From Thalassotalea crassostreae (GTDB lineage Bacteria; Pseudomonadota; Gammaproteobacteria; Enterobacterales; Alteromonadaceae): DNA of 64,000 nt. Below are positions 26,641 through 34,634 of this stretch, piece after piece (positions within the stretch are counted from its first letter, which is position 1; each line of letters begins with the position of its first letter). The DNA lies in the NCBI RefSeq assembly GCF_001831495.1, contig NZ_CP017689.1:2356001-2420000 (forward strand), given 5' to 3'. Below the pieces are notes generated by a model. The model was not told where the DNA came from and searched no databases. It worked only from the letters and a program-made list of their open reading frames with translations. The position numbers and the translations under genes are program-made.

Positions 26641-27498
26641 CTAACTCGCGTTGCGTGCCGCTTCAACGGTATTTTTCAACAAGCATGCGATTGTCATTGG
26701 GCCAACGCCGCCAGGTACAGGAGTTATTGCACCTGCTATCGGCTCGACATTAGCATAATCAACATCCCCTACTAACTTAGCTTTACCGTCGCGTTCAATG
26801 CGGTTAATACCAACATCAATTACCGTCGCACCTGGTTTTACCCAATCAGCTTGGACAAACTCAGCAATACCAACAGCAGCAATAATAATATCAGCTTGGC
26901 GACACACTGCGCCAAGATCTTGGGTTCGAGAATGGGCAATAGTAACGGTACAATTCTCTTGCAATAATAGAAGAGCGACTGGCTTACCTACAATATTAGA
27001 GCGACCGATAACAACCGCATTTTTGCCACTTAAGTTATCGCCTAGGGCTTTTTTAGCAAGGATAATACACCCCTGTGGTGTACACGGAACTAATGCACCA
27101 GGTTCACCATTAACAAGTCGACCTGAATTCATCGCATGAAAACCATCAACATCCTTTTCAGGAGCAATTTTAGCGATAACAGTCGTTTCGTTGATGTGTT
27201 TAGGTAAAGGTAATTGTACAAGAATGCCGTGCACTGAATCATCATTATTCAATTCATCTAATACGTTCAGCAATTTTTGTTCTGTTGTTTCTGCTGACAA
27301 TTTGATTTCATTTGAAATCATGCCAACTTCTCGCGTTTGCTTTACTTTATTACGCACGTAAACCTGACTCGCAGGGTCTTCTCCAACAAGAACAACGGTA
27401 AGTCCTGGGGTGATATTTTTTTCGTCTTGTAATTGTTTTACTTGTGCAGCGAGCTCAACTCTTAGGTCGGCAGCAGCTTGCTTTCCATCAATAATCAT
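26641..27498 (-). CDS. folD: Bifunctional methylenetetrahydrofolate dehydrogenase/cyclohydrolase
   Basis: This 285-residue enzyme interconverts 5,10-methylene- and 10-formyl-tetrahydrofolate, supplying one-carbon units. It has the active-site region [13 protein letters not shown] with the key lysine, [18 protein letters not shown], and the NADP-binding [14 protein letters not shown]. The C-terminal [11 protein letters not shown] is the family signature. Length fits E. coli FolD (288). It is a single gene. Confidence 0.97.
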   Translation of the reverse strand: MIIDGKQAAADLRVELAAQVKQLQDEKNITPGLTVVLVGEDPASQVYVRNKVKQTREVGMISNEIKLSAETTEQKLLNVLDELNNDDSVHGILVQLPLPKHINETTVIAKIAPEKDVDGFHAMNSGRLVNGEPGALVPCTPQGCIILAKKALGDNLSGKNAVVIGRSNIVGKPVALLLLQENCTVTIAHSRTQDLGAVCRQADIIIAAVGIAEFVQADWVKPGATVIDVGINRIERDGKAKLVGDVDYANVEPIAGAITPVPGGVGPMTIACLLKNTVEAARNAS

Positions 27499-27639
27499 TT
27501 TTATTCTCTAACTCTATTGCTATATAAATTTTTAATCATTTAAAAAGAGAAAGTATGCCATTAATTGCACCTAGTTTCTGTGCTTAATTTCACATTTTTT
27601 TAACTAAATATGGAAAGTTGGTGGTTTAAGCGAATAAAT

Positions 27640-27945
27640 TTAAAATTTCTTACCTAAAAGAAAATCTTTAAACATCACCCAATCACCAATAAATGAATAT
27701 AGAGGGTATTGAAATGTGGCAGGTCTATTTTTTTCATAAACAAAGTGGCCAACCCAAGCAAAGCCATAGCCGATAACAAGAGGTAACCACAACATCTTTA
27801 ATTGGCCGCTAAAAATGGCATAAAGCAAAATCACTAATGCTGTGGTTGAACCAAGATAATGCAACAAACGACAAGTAGGATCTTGATGCTGGCTTAAATA
27901 AAACGGATAAAATTCCGCAAAACTGTTATATCGTTTGGTGGTCAC
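27640..27945 (-). CDS. DUF962/Mpo1-like small membrane protein
   Basis: This 101-residue protein shows the DUF962 pattern: FYPFYLSQHQDPTCRLLHYLG at the N-terminus (with histidines in SQHQDP and LLHYLG), two short hydrophobic helices, and WVGHFVYEKNRPATF, ending in DWVMFKDFL. Yeast Mpo1, in the same family, is an iron-dependent dioxygenase of fatty-acid alpha-oxidation, and the conserved histidines are kept here. Bacterial function is not established. The start is GTG at 27945 with AGGA seven bases ahead. Confidence 0.88.
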   Translation of the reverse strand: MTTKRYNSFAEFYPFYLSQHQDPTCRLLHYLGSTTALVILLYAIFSGQLKMLWLPLVIGYGFAWVGHFVYEKNRPATFQYPLYSFIGDWVMFKDFLLGKKF

Positions 27946-27994
27946 GCATAGTCCTTATTGTAAAATCGTTTAAGTTTATTCCGTTAACTTAAGC

Positions 27995-28633
27995 TTATTG
28001 CTTCCGATAATGGATCATCAGTGGTCCTGTTACATTACCAACTGTCACTTCTTTTACTGGTGTGTAGTCACACTCACTAAAGAACTCTTTATACTTTTCT
28101 GTGGTTACGTACACAGCCACACCTTCACTGTCTTGGTGGTCCTCTAAGACAGTATTTACCGCAGCCACTAGATAATGACCAAAACCATGATGCTGGTGCA
28201 AAGGGTGAATCGCAATAAATGACAGCATATGAAAGCGCTGCATTGGCACTGCCGCTAAAATTTGCTCTTCTTTTTGGATCATTTGTTTAGTGCTTACAAA
28301 ACCGGCTCCTAGCATCATTTTCAAGCGCCAATGCCAAAATCTATCGGAGCCAAAACCTGCATCAGGGCCATTTAAACATGCAACCCCCACTAATGCCTCG
28401 CCCATATAAAGCCCTAAAATCGGCTGCTTTGCTTGCCAAAATGCCGCAAGCTCTTCGCGAATAGATGCTCTAAGTTTTTGTTCGTAGTCACCGCTGCCAT
28501 TACTGAATATATCAACAAATACAGGGTCGTCATGATAGGCTTGATACAATAAAGATGCTGCCAGCTTTAATTCTGGCGCAGTTAAATAGGCTGCTCTTAT
28601 TTCGTTTTCTGTAAGAACTTGAACATCATTCAT
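27995..28633 (-). CDS. GNAT-family N-acetyltransferase
   Basis: This 212-residue protein has a GNAT fold in its C-terminal half. Strand beta-4 is FHMLSFIAIHPLHQHHGFGHYLVAAV, where the acetyl-CoA pyrophosphate loop is QHHGFGHYL. Before that is GEALVGVACLNGPD, the usual beta-2/beta-3 hairpin. The N-terminal extension is helical. The acceptor substrate is unknown. It lies 49 bases upstream of the DUF962 gene on the same strand, so the two may be co-transcribed. Confidence 0.82.
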   Translation of the reverse strand: MNDVQVLTENEIRAAYLTAPELKLAASLLYQAYHDDPVFVDIFSNGSGDYEQKLRASIREELAAFWQAKQPILGLYMGEALVGVACLNGPDAGFGSDRFWHWRLKMMLGAGFVSTKQMIQKEEQILAAVPMQRFHMLSFIAIHPLHQHHGFGHYLVAAVNTVLEDHQDSEGVAVYVTTEKYKEFFSECDYTPVKEVTVGNVTGPLMIHYRKQ

Positions 28634-29093
28634 ATATCACCACTCGCTTATAATTCTTTTGTTTGATTGCGTTGTCGATTACGAAACTTTTATTATTTGT
28701 TAGGTCTAGCTTAGTGCTAAGTTTTATTGTTAGTTTTTATTTTGATTACTAATTTCTTTAGATCAATTTTTTATTATTACTCGCATTTGAATCGGTATTG
28801 ATTTGAAAAAAGCCTAGATAAGTTAGCTTTTTATTCTTAATACTTTTCGACAACGGATTATCACCATAACAAGATTTTAACAAACTGGTCAAATTTGAAT
28901 CATTTTTAAATAACAACAGCATCTTCAATATAGGCGAATTAGGTTTTGACGAGAATAAAACCTTAGCAACAAAAAAACACGATGCAAGCATGAAACAGCT
29001 AGCATCGTGTTTTATAAAGCAATATAAGGTAAGTCCGATAGAGGCGAGGATCTAATGCCGCTATTGCTACAACTATTAATTAGTTATATCTAC
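28634..29093. other. Intergenic region with no supported gene
   Basis: These 460 AT-rich bases lie between the GNAT gene and the DUF3192 lipoprotein gene. The only strong element is the terminator at 28974-29013. A 77-codon minus-strand frame (28758-28991) starts inside that terminator, has no ribosome-binding site and resembles no family, so I treat it as noise. Confidence 0.7.
28974..29013 (-). terminator. Intrinsic terminator of the DUF3192 lipoprotein gene
   Basis: A perfect 12-bp stem (AAAACACGATGC / GCATCGTGTTTT) has a 16-base loop. Read on the minus strand it ends in seven T residues, 80 bases after the lipoprotein gene stop. Confidence 0.88.
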
Positions 29094-29462
29094 TTATAGC
29101 TGCTGAAGTGCAGTATCACCCCAGCTAGTTAACACACCATCTTTAAATAATAACGGTGTGCATTCATCTTTAGTTGTCATACCGTCTGAATGTTTTCGCA
29201 TTGTGCGGTAGAATAGAACTTGAATCGTTTCGCCTTCCTTAGTGTAAGTTTCGTTAAAATCTGGAACACCAAATTGGTTTTTTACTTTATCAATCGGCGT
29301 ATTTAGCGTTAAGTTAGCGATCTGAGAACGATTATCGCGTTCGCGGTCTTCGTGATCTACAGATGAGTTGTATTTACCATCACCATCGGCAACGATGATA
29401 CAACCTGTTAATCCTAAAGTAAGTGGTGCAAGTAACAGTAACGTAGCTAAAGATTTTTTCAT
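29094..29462 (-). CDS. DUF3192 lipoprotein
   Basis: This 122-residue protein has a clear lipoprotein signal (KKSLATLLLLAPLTLGLTGC, lipobox LTGC). The mature domain has IANLTLNTPIDKVKNQFGVPDF followed by VLFYRTMRKHSDGMTTKDECTPLLF, the DUF3192 pattern, related to SmpA/BamE-like small domains. Its role is unknown. GAGGGAAA precedes the ATG. A paralogue with a membrane anchor instead of a lipobox lies at 34101-34490; the two share the FYRT, SDG.TT.DECT and LLFK motifs. Confidence 0.88.
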   Translation of the reverse strand: MKKSLATLLLLAPLTLGLTGCIIVADGDGKYNSSVDHEDRERDNRSQIANLTLNTPIDKVKNQFGVPDFNETYTKEGETIQVLFYRTMRKHSDGMTTKDECTPLLFKDGVLTSWGDTALQQL

Positions 29463-29712
29463 AATTTCCCTCTTGGATATTTTTTTTGTATTACGTTTCT
29501 AAAATTAAACTCAATAATCTAGTTTTATAAGAATGTTTTAAACTAAATTACCTAAGTTACTTAAGTTATCTATTAAGCAAATCGCTTGCCAATTTTTTAA
29601 GCTGTTGTTTTTACAGGAATTAACAAATAACTGTAAATTAAAATGATGACAAGGTTAGCCATTTTCGCTACTATTTAAGCAAATTAACACACAAAAATTT
29701 AACAACTTAATA

Positions 29713-30030
29713 ATGATAATTAGTGCCGAAATTTACCGAATAGCCACACGCCTTTCTAATGAAGGCAAAACACCTAGTGTCGCTTTAATCAAAGCAAACC
29801 TTGGTCAAACTTTACCACTTGCACAAGTAATAAAAGGATTACAGAATTGGCAAAGTAATCCAGAGTTAGGCAATGTAGAAGCGAAAGAGAAAGCGGAGCC
29901 TCTTAAAGAATCGGACATAGACAATGATCTAGCAACAGCAATTGAAAATGCAACTAGACCACTTGTGCAACGAATTGAACAATTAGAAGCAAAATTGGAA
30001 ACAATAGAACGCCAACTGTCAAACAAATAG
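29713..30030 (+). CDS. Small protein with KfrA-like N-terminus and C-terminal coiled coil
   Basis: This 105-residue protein has an N-terminal helical part (EIYRIATRLSNEGKTPSVALIK) that resembles the winged helix at the start of KfrA-type DNA-binding proteins. An acidic linker leads to a C-terminal amphipathic helix (LVQRIEQLEAKLETIERQL) likely to dimerise. A DNA-binding role is an inference from this resemblance. It has no strong ribosome site. Its transcription terminator appears to be the hairpin within the 3' end of the convergent syd gene. Confidence 0.65.
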   Translation: MIISAEIYRIATRLSNEGKTPSVALIKANLGQTLPLAQVIKGLQNWQSNPELGNVEAKEKAEPLKESDIDNDLATAIENATRPLVQRIEQLEAKLETIERQLSNK

Positions 30031-30075
30031 GGCCTATTAATCGTTAACCCAAATAATCGCTAGTCCCAATATTAG

Positions 30076-30633
30076 TTAATCCAAGCTCAGTAGCTGAAAA
30101 AACTCGCTAAGATTATTGGCGAGTTTTTTATTCGGCTCACATCCTACCGGCTCAGCCCATACTTCACCGCTTTGGTTATGTATGACAAGATTAATTTCTT
30201 CTGCGTCAGTTACTGCGAAAAATACTGTTAACTCTTGTTTCAGTCTGCGCTTCATCAATACATGACCAATAAGGTTTTGTTGTAAACGCTCAAAATCATC
30301 TTTATTCCAAGCAAACAACAGCTCTAGCTTCCCTTCGCTGCAGCTTGCAGGTATTGACTCAGAGTATATTTGTGAGAAATAGGTTTTGATATCCGGATGC
30401 AATTCAACTTCAAGTGCCTTTTCAACATTATCGAAAGAAACGTTTACGTCCATTGCAACAGGTTGCCACTGAATATTACCTTCTTTGTCGGCTTCGCCTG
30501 TTTCGCAAGGGGAAATCCAATCACTATCCTGCTCTACCATTGGTAAATGCTGATGCTGCTGTTTAAAGTGGTTGATATAAGATTGACTAAATGTAGAAAT
30601 TATCTCGGCTAAGCTGTTGTTATTCATGGTCAT
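30076..30633 (-). CDS. syd: SecY-interacting protein Syd
   Basis: This 185-residue cytosolic protein matches Syd: WISPCETG near the N-terminus, a middle part with LHPDIKTYFSQIYS, and LVIHNQSGEVWAEPVGCEPNKKLANNLSEFF at the end. Syd binds the SecY translocon and can disassemble faulty complexes. Length fits E. coli Syd (181). It is divergent from queF, as in enterobacteria. The last codons contain an 11-bp inverted repeat with T-runs that looks like an intrinsic terminator in both directions. The start could be either of two in-frame ATGs six bases apart. Confidence 0.95.
   Translation of the reverse strand: MTMNNNSLAEIISTFSQSYINHFKQQHQHLPMVEQDSDWISPCETGEADKEGNIQWQPVAMDVNVSFDNVEKALEVELHPDIKTYFSQIYSESIPASCSEGKLELLFAWNKDDFERLQQNLIGHVLMKRRLKQELTVFFAVTDAEEINLVIHNQSGEVWAEPVGCEPNKKLANNLSEFFQLLSLD
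30097..30129. terminator. Terminator-like hairpin inside the 3' end of syd
   Basis: AAAAAACTCGC (30097-30107) pairs perfectly with GCGAGTTTTTT (30119-30129) around an 11-base loop. It lies within syd codons about 169-179, before the stop codon. It is also 67 bases past the end of the convergent gene at 29713-30030, which has no other terminator. Confidence 0.75.
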
Positions 30634-30737
30634 ACGTTAAAATAAAAGCAATGTAACGCCATTATAGCGATTAGTTGAAATGAATGACACCATTTCACAC
30701 AGCCACTTAACGACAACGAATTTTATAGTATAAATTT

Positions 30738-31586
30738 ATGAGCCTATATCAAAATGCCGACGAACTAAAAACTTTAGTGCTAGGTAAAACCACAGATTAC
30801 AAAAGTGAATATGCACCGGAGTTATTACAAGGGGTGCCTAGAGCGTTAAATAGAGAAGACTTAGATCTAGATGGCGAGCTACCTTTTTATGGCGAAGATG
30901 TTTGGTATGGTTACGAATTATCTTGGCTAGAGCCAGGTGGTAAACCTAAAGTTGCTGTAGCTGAATTTCGTTTTTCCTGTAATAGCGTTAACTTGGTAGA
31001 GTCAAAGTCTTTCAAGCTTTACCTCAACAGTCTTAATCAATCTAGATTTGCTGATAGCGCTGCCGTTGAAAAGACTTTAACCGAAGATTTAACTAAAGTT
31101 GCACAAGGTGATGTCACGGTAACGCTTTTTGATGTTGATGACTGCCCTCCTCTTGCTATATCCGCTATAGACGCAGTCAAAATTGATGATATTGATTTGA
31201 CCATTGATGGGTTTGAATTTGATCGGGAGATATTAAAAACCGCTTGTGCAGACACCTCAGATATTGTCGAAGAAAAGCTGGTCAGTCATTTGTTAAAGTC
31301 TAATTGTTTGATCACCAACCAACCTGATTGGGGAAGTGTGTATATCAGCTATAAAGGCCCTGCCATTAACCATAAAGTGTTACTTAGCTATATCATTTCA
31401 TTTCGAATGCACAATGAATTTCATGAACAATGTGTCGAGCGTATCTATACCGACATAATGGAGTTTTGTCAGTGCCAATCCCTTACTGTTTTTGCCCGTT
31501 ATACTCGCCGTGGAGGATTGGACATTAACCCTTATAGAAGCAGTGAAAACAACACCGCGCCGAGAAATAGAACGCTTCGTCAATAA
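30738..31586 (+). CDS. queF: NADPH-dependent 7-cyano-7-deazaguanine (preQ0) reductase
   Basis: This 282-residue two-domain QueF is the same length as E. coli QueF. It reduces the nitrile of preQ0 to preQ1 for queuosine synthesis in tRNA. The substrate-binding ESKSFKLYLNS is at about residues 89-99. The catalytic cysteine lies in KSNCLITNQPDWG at about residue 190. MHNEFHEQCVERI carries the conserved glutamate and histidine. It is divergent from syd and upstream of ppnN, an order also seen in E. coli. Confidence 0.96.
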   Translation: MSLYQNADELKTLVLGKTTDYKSEYAPELLQGVPRALNREDLDLDGELPFYGEDVWYGYELSWLEPGGKPKVAVAEFRFSCNSVNLVESKSFKLYLNSLNQSRFADSAAVEKTLTEDLTKVAQGDVTVTLFDVDDCPPLAISAIDAVKIDDIDLTIDGFEFDREILKTACADTSDIVEEKLVSHLLKSNCLITNQPDWGSVYISYKGPAINHKVLLSYIISFRMHNEFHEQCVERIYTDIMEFCQCQSLTVFARYTRRGGLDINPYRSSENNTAPRNRTLRQ

Positions 31587-31907
31587 CAGTGTTTTAATCG
31601 AGTTAACAAGCTTAAGTATTGCCTTGATTAGATTCTTGCAACATCTGTTTACGTTTTAACGTCTAGCTACGCTTCTCAAACATTGAGAAATACACTAGAC
31701 TTAAAAATAGTCCTAATAGCTTATATATTTTTCGTTAAGCTCTTATTTAATAAGAACAAATTTTGAACAAACGAAGAACAAATGAGAATAATAATTTTCA
31801 TCTCAATCGTTAATATTAGGTTTATTAAAGCGGCACATTCATTTTGTATGAAGCGTTTTTTCAAAAACGTATAACAATCTCAAGGGTGTCGCCATTAAAG
31901 GTGTGCT
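31587..31907. other. Intergenic region between queF and ppnN
   Basis: These 321 AT-rich bases hold an imperfect hairpin at 31661-31700 (annotated separately). The rest should contain the ppnN promoter. No gene is supported. Confidence 0.6.
31661..31700 (+). terminator. Imperfect hairpin after queF, possible weak terminator
   Basis: Nested inverted repeats GTCTAG...CTAGAC and TTCTCAA...TTGAGAA form a two-part stem with an internal bulge, followed by TTAAAAATAG. It is 74 bases after queF. The lack of a T-run makes the terminator call uncertain. Confidence 0.4.
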
Positions 31908-33257
31908 ATGCAAATAGAAATTAACCCGGTTGGTAATATGTGTTTATTATCACCCCTAGAAGTTGATCAATTACAACATTCGGCCAATTCACAACTCTAT
32001 CAGTTGTATCGCAACTGTTCTCTTGCCGTGCTTAATGTTGGCAGCGATACAGATGATGCTGAAGCAATATACGCCGCCTATAAAGATTTTGATATTCAGG
32101 TATTAAAGCGAGAGCGCGGGGTGAAACTGCGATTGATAAACCCTCCATCTCATGCATTTGTTGATGATAAGCTCATTGTCGGTATCAAGGAGCAACTTTC
32201 TGCAGTACTGCGCGATATATTGTTTATAAACTCTCGCTATCTATGTACGCCACCGCCAAGGCCAACAAATTTAATCACTCATATGGTATTTGATATCATC
32301 CGCAATGCTGATGCCATCAAGCTCGATAGCACACCAGCTATTATCACCTGTTGGGGAGGCCACTCGATTAACGAGGAAGAATATAAATATACTAAAGAAG
32401 TTGGTTATCAATTAGGTTTACGTGGTATCAACATCTGTACAGGTTGTGGACCGGGAGCGATGAAAGGGCCAATGAAAGGGGCTACATTTGGTCATGCTAA
32501 GCAACGAAATTATGCAGGCAGATACATCGGTCTAACAGAGCCTAGTATTATTGCCGCAGAGCCACCAAATACTATCGTCAATGAACTAGTGATAATGCCT
32601 GATATCGAAAAACGTTTAGAAGCGTTCGTGAGAATGAGTCATGGCTTGATAATTTTTCCTGGTGGCGCAGGAACAGCAGAAGAACTATTGTATATTTTGG
32701 GCATATTATTACACCCGGAAAACAAGCTGCAAAAGTTGCCAATTATCTTAACTGGACCAGCTTCTGCTAAAGCTTATTTTGAACAACTTGATGAATTTAT
32801 TGGCAATATATTGGGTCCTCAAGCACAGCAACTCTATTCCATTGTGATTGAAGATGCTGTCGATGCAGCAAAGTATTTAAGTGAACAAATAGACGGGGTG
32901 ATTAATTACCGCAAAGCAGTTGGTGATTCATATCATTACAATTGGACTATTGAAATTGAACAACAATTTCAGCGACCTTTTGAACCGACCCATGAAAATA
33001 TGGCTAGCCTTTCGTTAACGCCAGACCTTCCCGTTAATGAACTGGCGGCGAATTTAAGAAAAGTATTTTCCGGTATTGTTGCCGGTAATGTGAAACCAGA
33101 ATGGGTACAATCTGTTCGAGAAAACGGTCCTTATCAAATCACAGGCGATAAAGAAATTATGACACACATGGATAACCTGCTATCATCCTTTGTCAAACAA
33201 CAAAGAATGAAATTACAGGGCGAATATACGCCTTGTTATCAAATAGCGGCTAAATAA
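31908..33257 (+). CDS. ppnN: Pyrimidine/purine nucleotide 5'-monophosphate nucleosidase
   Basis: This 449-residue member of the LOG (lysine decarboxylase-like) family cleaves nucleoside monophosphates to base and ribose 5-phosphate. E. coli PpnN (YgdH, 454 residues) is activated by (p)ppGpp. The Rossmann core shows CTGCGPGAMKGPMKGA, the GRYIGLTEP segment and the signature FPGGAGTAEELLYI at about residues 249-262. The N-terminal (INPVGNMCLLSPLEV) and C-terminal extensions are those of the long PpnN type. xni follows after seven bases, so the two form an operon. Confidence 0.96.
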   Translation: MQIEINPVGNMCLLSPLEVDQLQHSANSQLYQLYRNCSLAVLNVGSDTDDAEAIYAAYKDFDIQVLKRERGVKLRLINPPSHAFVDDKLIVGIKEQLSAVLRDILFINSRYLCTPPPRPTNLITHMVFDIIRNADAIKLDSTPAIITCWGGHSINEEEYKYTKEVGYQLGLRGINICTGCGPGAMKGPMKGATFGHAKQRNYAGRYIGLTEPSIIAAEPPNTIVNELVIMPDIEKRLEAFVRMSHGLIIFPGGAGTAEELLYILGILLHPENKLQKLPIILTGPASAKAYFEQLDEFIGNILGPQAQQLYSIVIEDAVDAAKYLSEQIDGVINYRKAVGDSYHYNWTIEIEQQFQRPFEPTHENMASLSLTPDLPVNELAANLRKVFSGIVAGNVKPEWVQSVRENGPYQITGDKEIMTHMDNLLSSFVKQQRMKLQGEYTPCYQIAAK

Positions 33258-33264
33258 CAATAAC

Positions 33265-34080
33265 ATGCAAGCTCACTTAGTACTTATCGATGCAATGAAC
33301 TTAATCCGCAGGATTTATGCGGTACAAGAGCGCCCTTTTTTAGGCCTGGGTGAGTTATCTGATAATACCAAACAACAAATCGTTCATAATACTAAGCAAG
33401 CGACCGCTAAGGCACTGCAAAAAATTATTAATGAACATCAACCAACACATGCATTGGCAGTTTTTGACTGCCACGGTAAGTGTTGGCGTTATAAGCTTTT
33501 TCCTGATTATAAAAAAGGGCGAAAGAAAATGCCTGAGCATCTAGCGTTATCTTTGCCTGATATTCAAGATAGCTTCTTAGAAAAAGGCGTCGACTCATTA
33601 GAGTCAGAGCAAGATGAAGCGGATGACTTGATCGCAACGCTAGCGGTTAAAATGGCATTGCGAGATCAAAAGACGACCATTATCTCTACCGACAAAGGGT
33701 TTTTACCGTTATTGGGTAATCATATCCATGTATATGACTATTTTAACAAACGTTATTTTGATCAAGCTTATGTACTCGATAAGTTTTCAGTGAACACTGA
33801 TCAACTTATTGATTATTGGGCACTGACTGGTGATACCACCAACAAGATCCCCGGTGTTGCAGGTATAGGACCGGTGACAGCTACAGAATTATTAAAAGAA
33901 CATGGCAGTGTCGCAGCAATATTAGCCGCCGATAATTTAAAACGTACGGTTGCAAATAAAATGAAAGATGCAGAAATGCAAACTAAGCTGGCACAACAGC
34001 TTTTAACGTTAAAACAAGACATCCCATTAGGATTCAATTTAAAAGATATTCGTCTTCATTTAGAAGCCGAAAATACATAA
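33265..34080 (+). CDS. xni: Flap endonuclease Xni (ExoIX)
   Basis: This 271-residue protein is of the 5'-nuclease family: LVLIDAMNLIRR at the N-terminus, AVFDCHGKCWRY, a conserved acidic cluster EQDEADDLIATLA, ISTDKGF, and a helix-3-turn-helix (GVAGIGPVTATELL) near the C-terminus. It has no polymerase domain. E. coli Xni (251 residues) binds flap DNA and keeps only part of the metal-site acids of PolI. It is the middle gene of ppnN-xni-DUF3192. Confidence 0.93.
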   Translation: MQAHLVLIDAMNLIRRIYAVQERPFLGLGELSDNTKQQIVHNTKQATAKALQKIINEHQPTHALAVFDCHGKCWRYKLFPDYKKGRKKMPEHLALSLPDIQDSFLEKGVDSLESEQDEADDLIATLAVKMALRDQKTTIISTDKGFLPLLGNHIHVYDYFNKRYFDQAYVLDKFSVNTDQLIDYWALTGDTTNKIPGVAGIGPVTATELLKEHGSVAAILAADNLKRTVANKMKDAEMQTKLAQQLLTLKQDIPLGFNLKDIRLHLEAENT

Positions 34081-34100
34081 ATATCTCAGAAAGGTAAACA

Positions 34101-34490
34101 ATGAGTAAAAAAGTTATATTTTGGATTTTTATCGCTATTATCGCTTATGGTGTATTTGCCATGGCAGTTATGCACTTTTACAAAGATACACCAGATAAAA
34201 TGCAATGGGATGAGCGTGAAGGCTTTAACCGAACGTATATCGCTAAGTTACAACTCGATTCTATTAGCACAGATCAAATCATCATAGATTTAGGTAGCCC
34301 AGATCTGACTGAAGCAAAAAAAGTAGAACAGGATAGTTACCAAGTCATGTTTTACCGAACTCAACATAAAGAGTCTGATGGCATCACCACTCAAGATGAA
34401 TGCACGGCATTACTATTTAAAAATGGTCAGTTAATTGGTATCGGTGATAGTGCTTATCTCGACTACAAAAATAGCTTTAAAATCGATTAA
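34101..34490 (+). CDS. DUF3192 protein with N-terminal membrane anchor
   Basis: This 129-residue protein has a membrane helix at residues 4-25 (VIFWIFIAIIAYGVFAMAVM) and no lipobox cysteine. The domain has YIAKLQLDSISTDQIIIDLGSPD and VMFYRTQHKESDGITTQDECTALLFK, the DUF3192 pattern shared with the lipoprotein at 29094-29462. It is probably anchored in the inner membrane facing the periplasm. Its function is unknown. It starts 20 bases after xni with AGAAAGG ahead of the ATG, so it completes the ppnN operon, which ends at the terminator at 34511. Confidence 0.87.
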   Translation: MSKKVIFWIFIAIIAYGVFAMAVMHFYKDTPDKMQWDEREGFNRTYIAKLQLDSISTDQIIIDLGSPDLTEAKKVEQDSYQVMFYRTQHKESDGITTQDECTALLFKNGQLIGIGDSAYLDYKNSFKID

Positions 34491-34510
34491 AGCACACATT
34501 AAATTTTCAT

Positions 34511-34549
34511 AAAAAAGGCTAAGATGTCTTCGATATCTTAGCCTTTTTT
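34511..34549. terminator. Bidirectional intrinsic terminator (ppnN operon / rlmM)
   Basis: A perfect 15-bp stem (AAAAAAGGCTAAGAT / ATCTTAGCCTTTTTT) has a 9-base loop and lies between convergent transcription units. Confidence 0.95.
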
Positions 34550-34634
34550 AACTTTACAGCAATGCTGCGGTGACAATTCACTAAGCAACGATTAAAACTC
34601 GATACTAAGCCAATAATATCACCGCAATTTAAGC

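Noticed and set aside
28758..28991. 77-codon minus-strand reading frame
   Set aside because: Its start lies within the stem-loop of a strong terminator and there is no ribosome site; composition looks like random AT-rich sequence.
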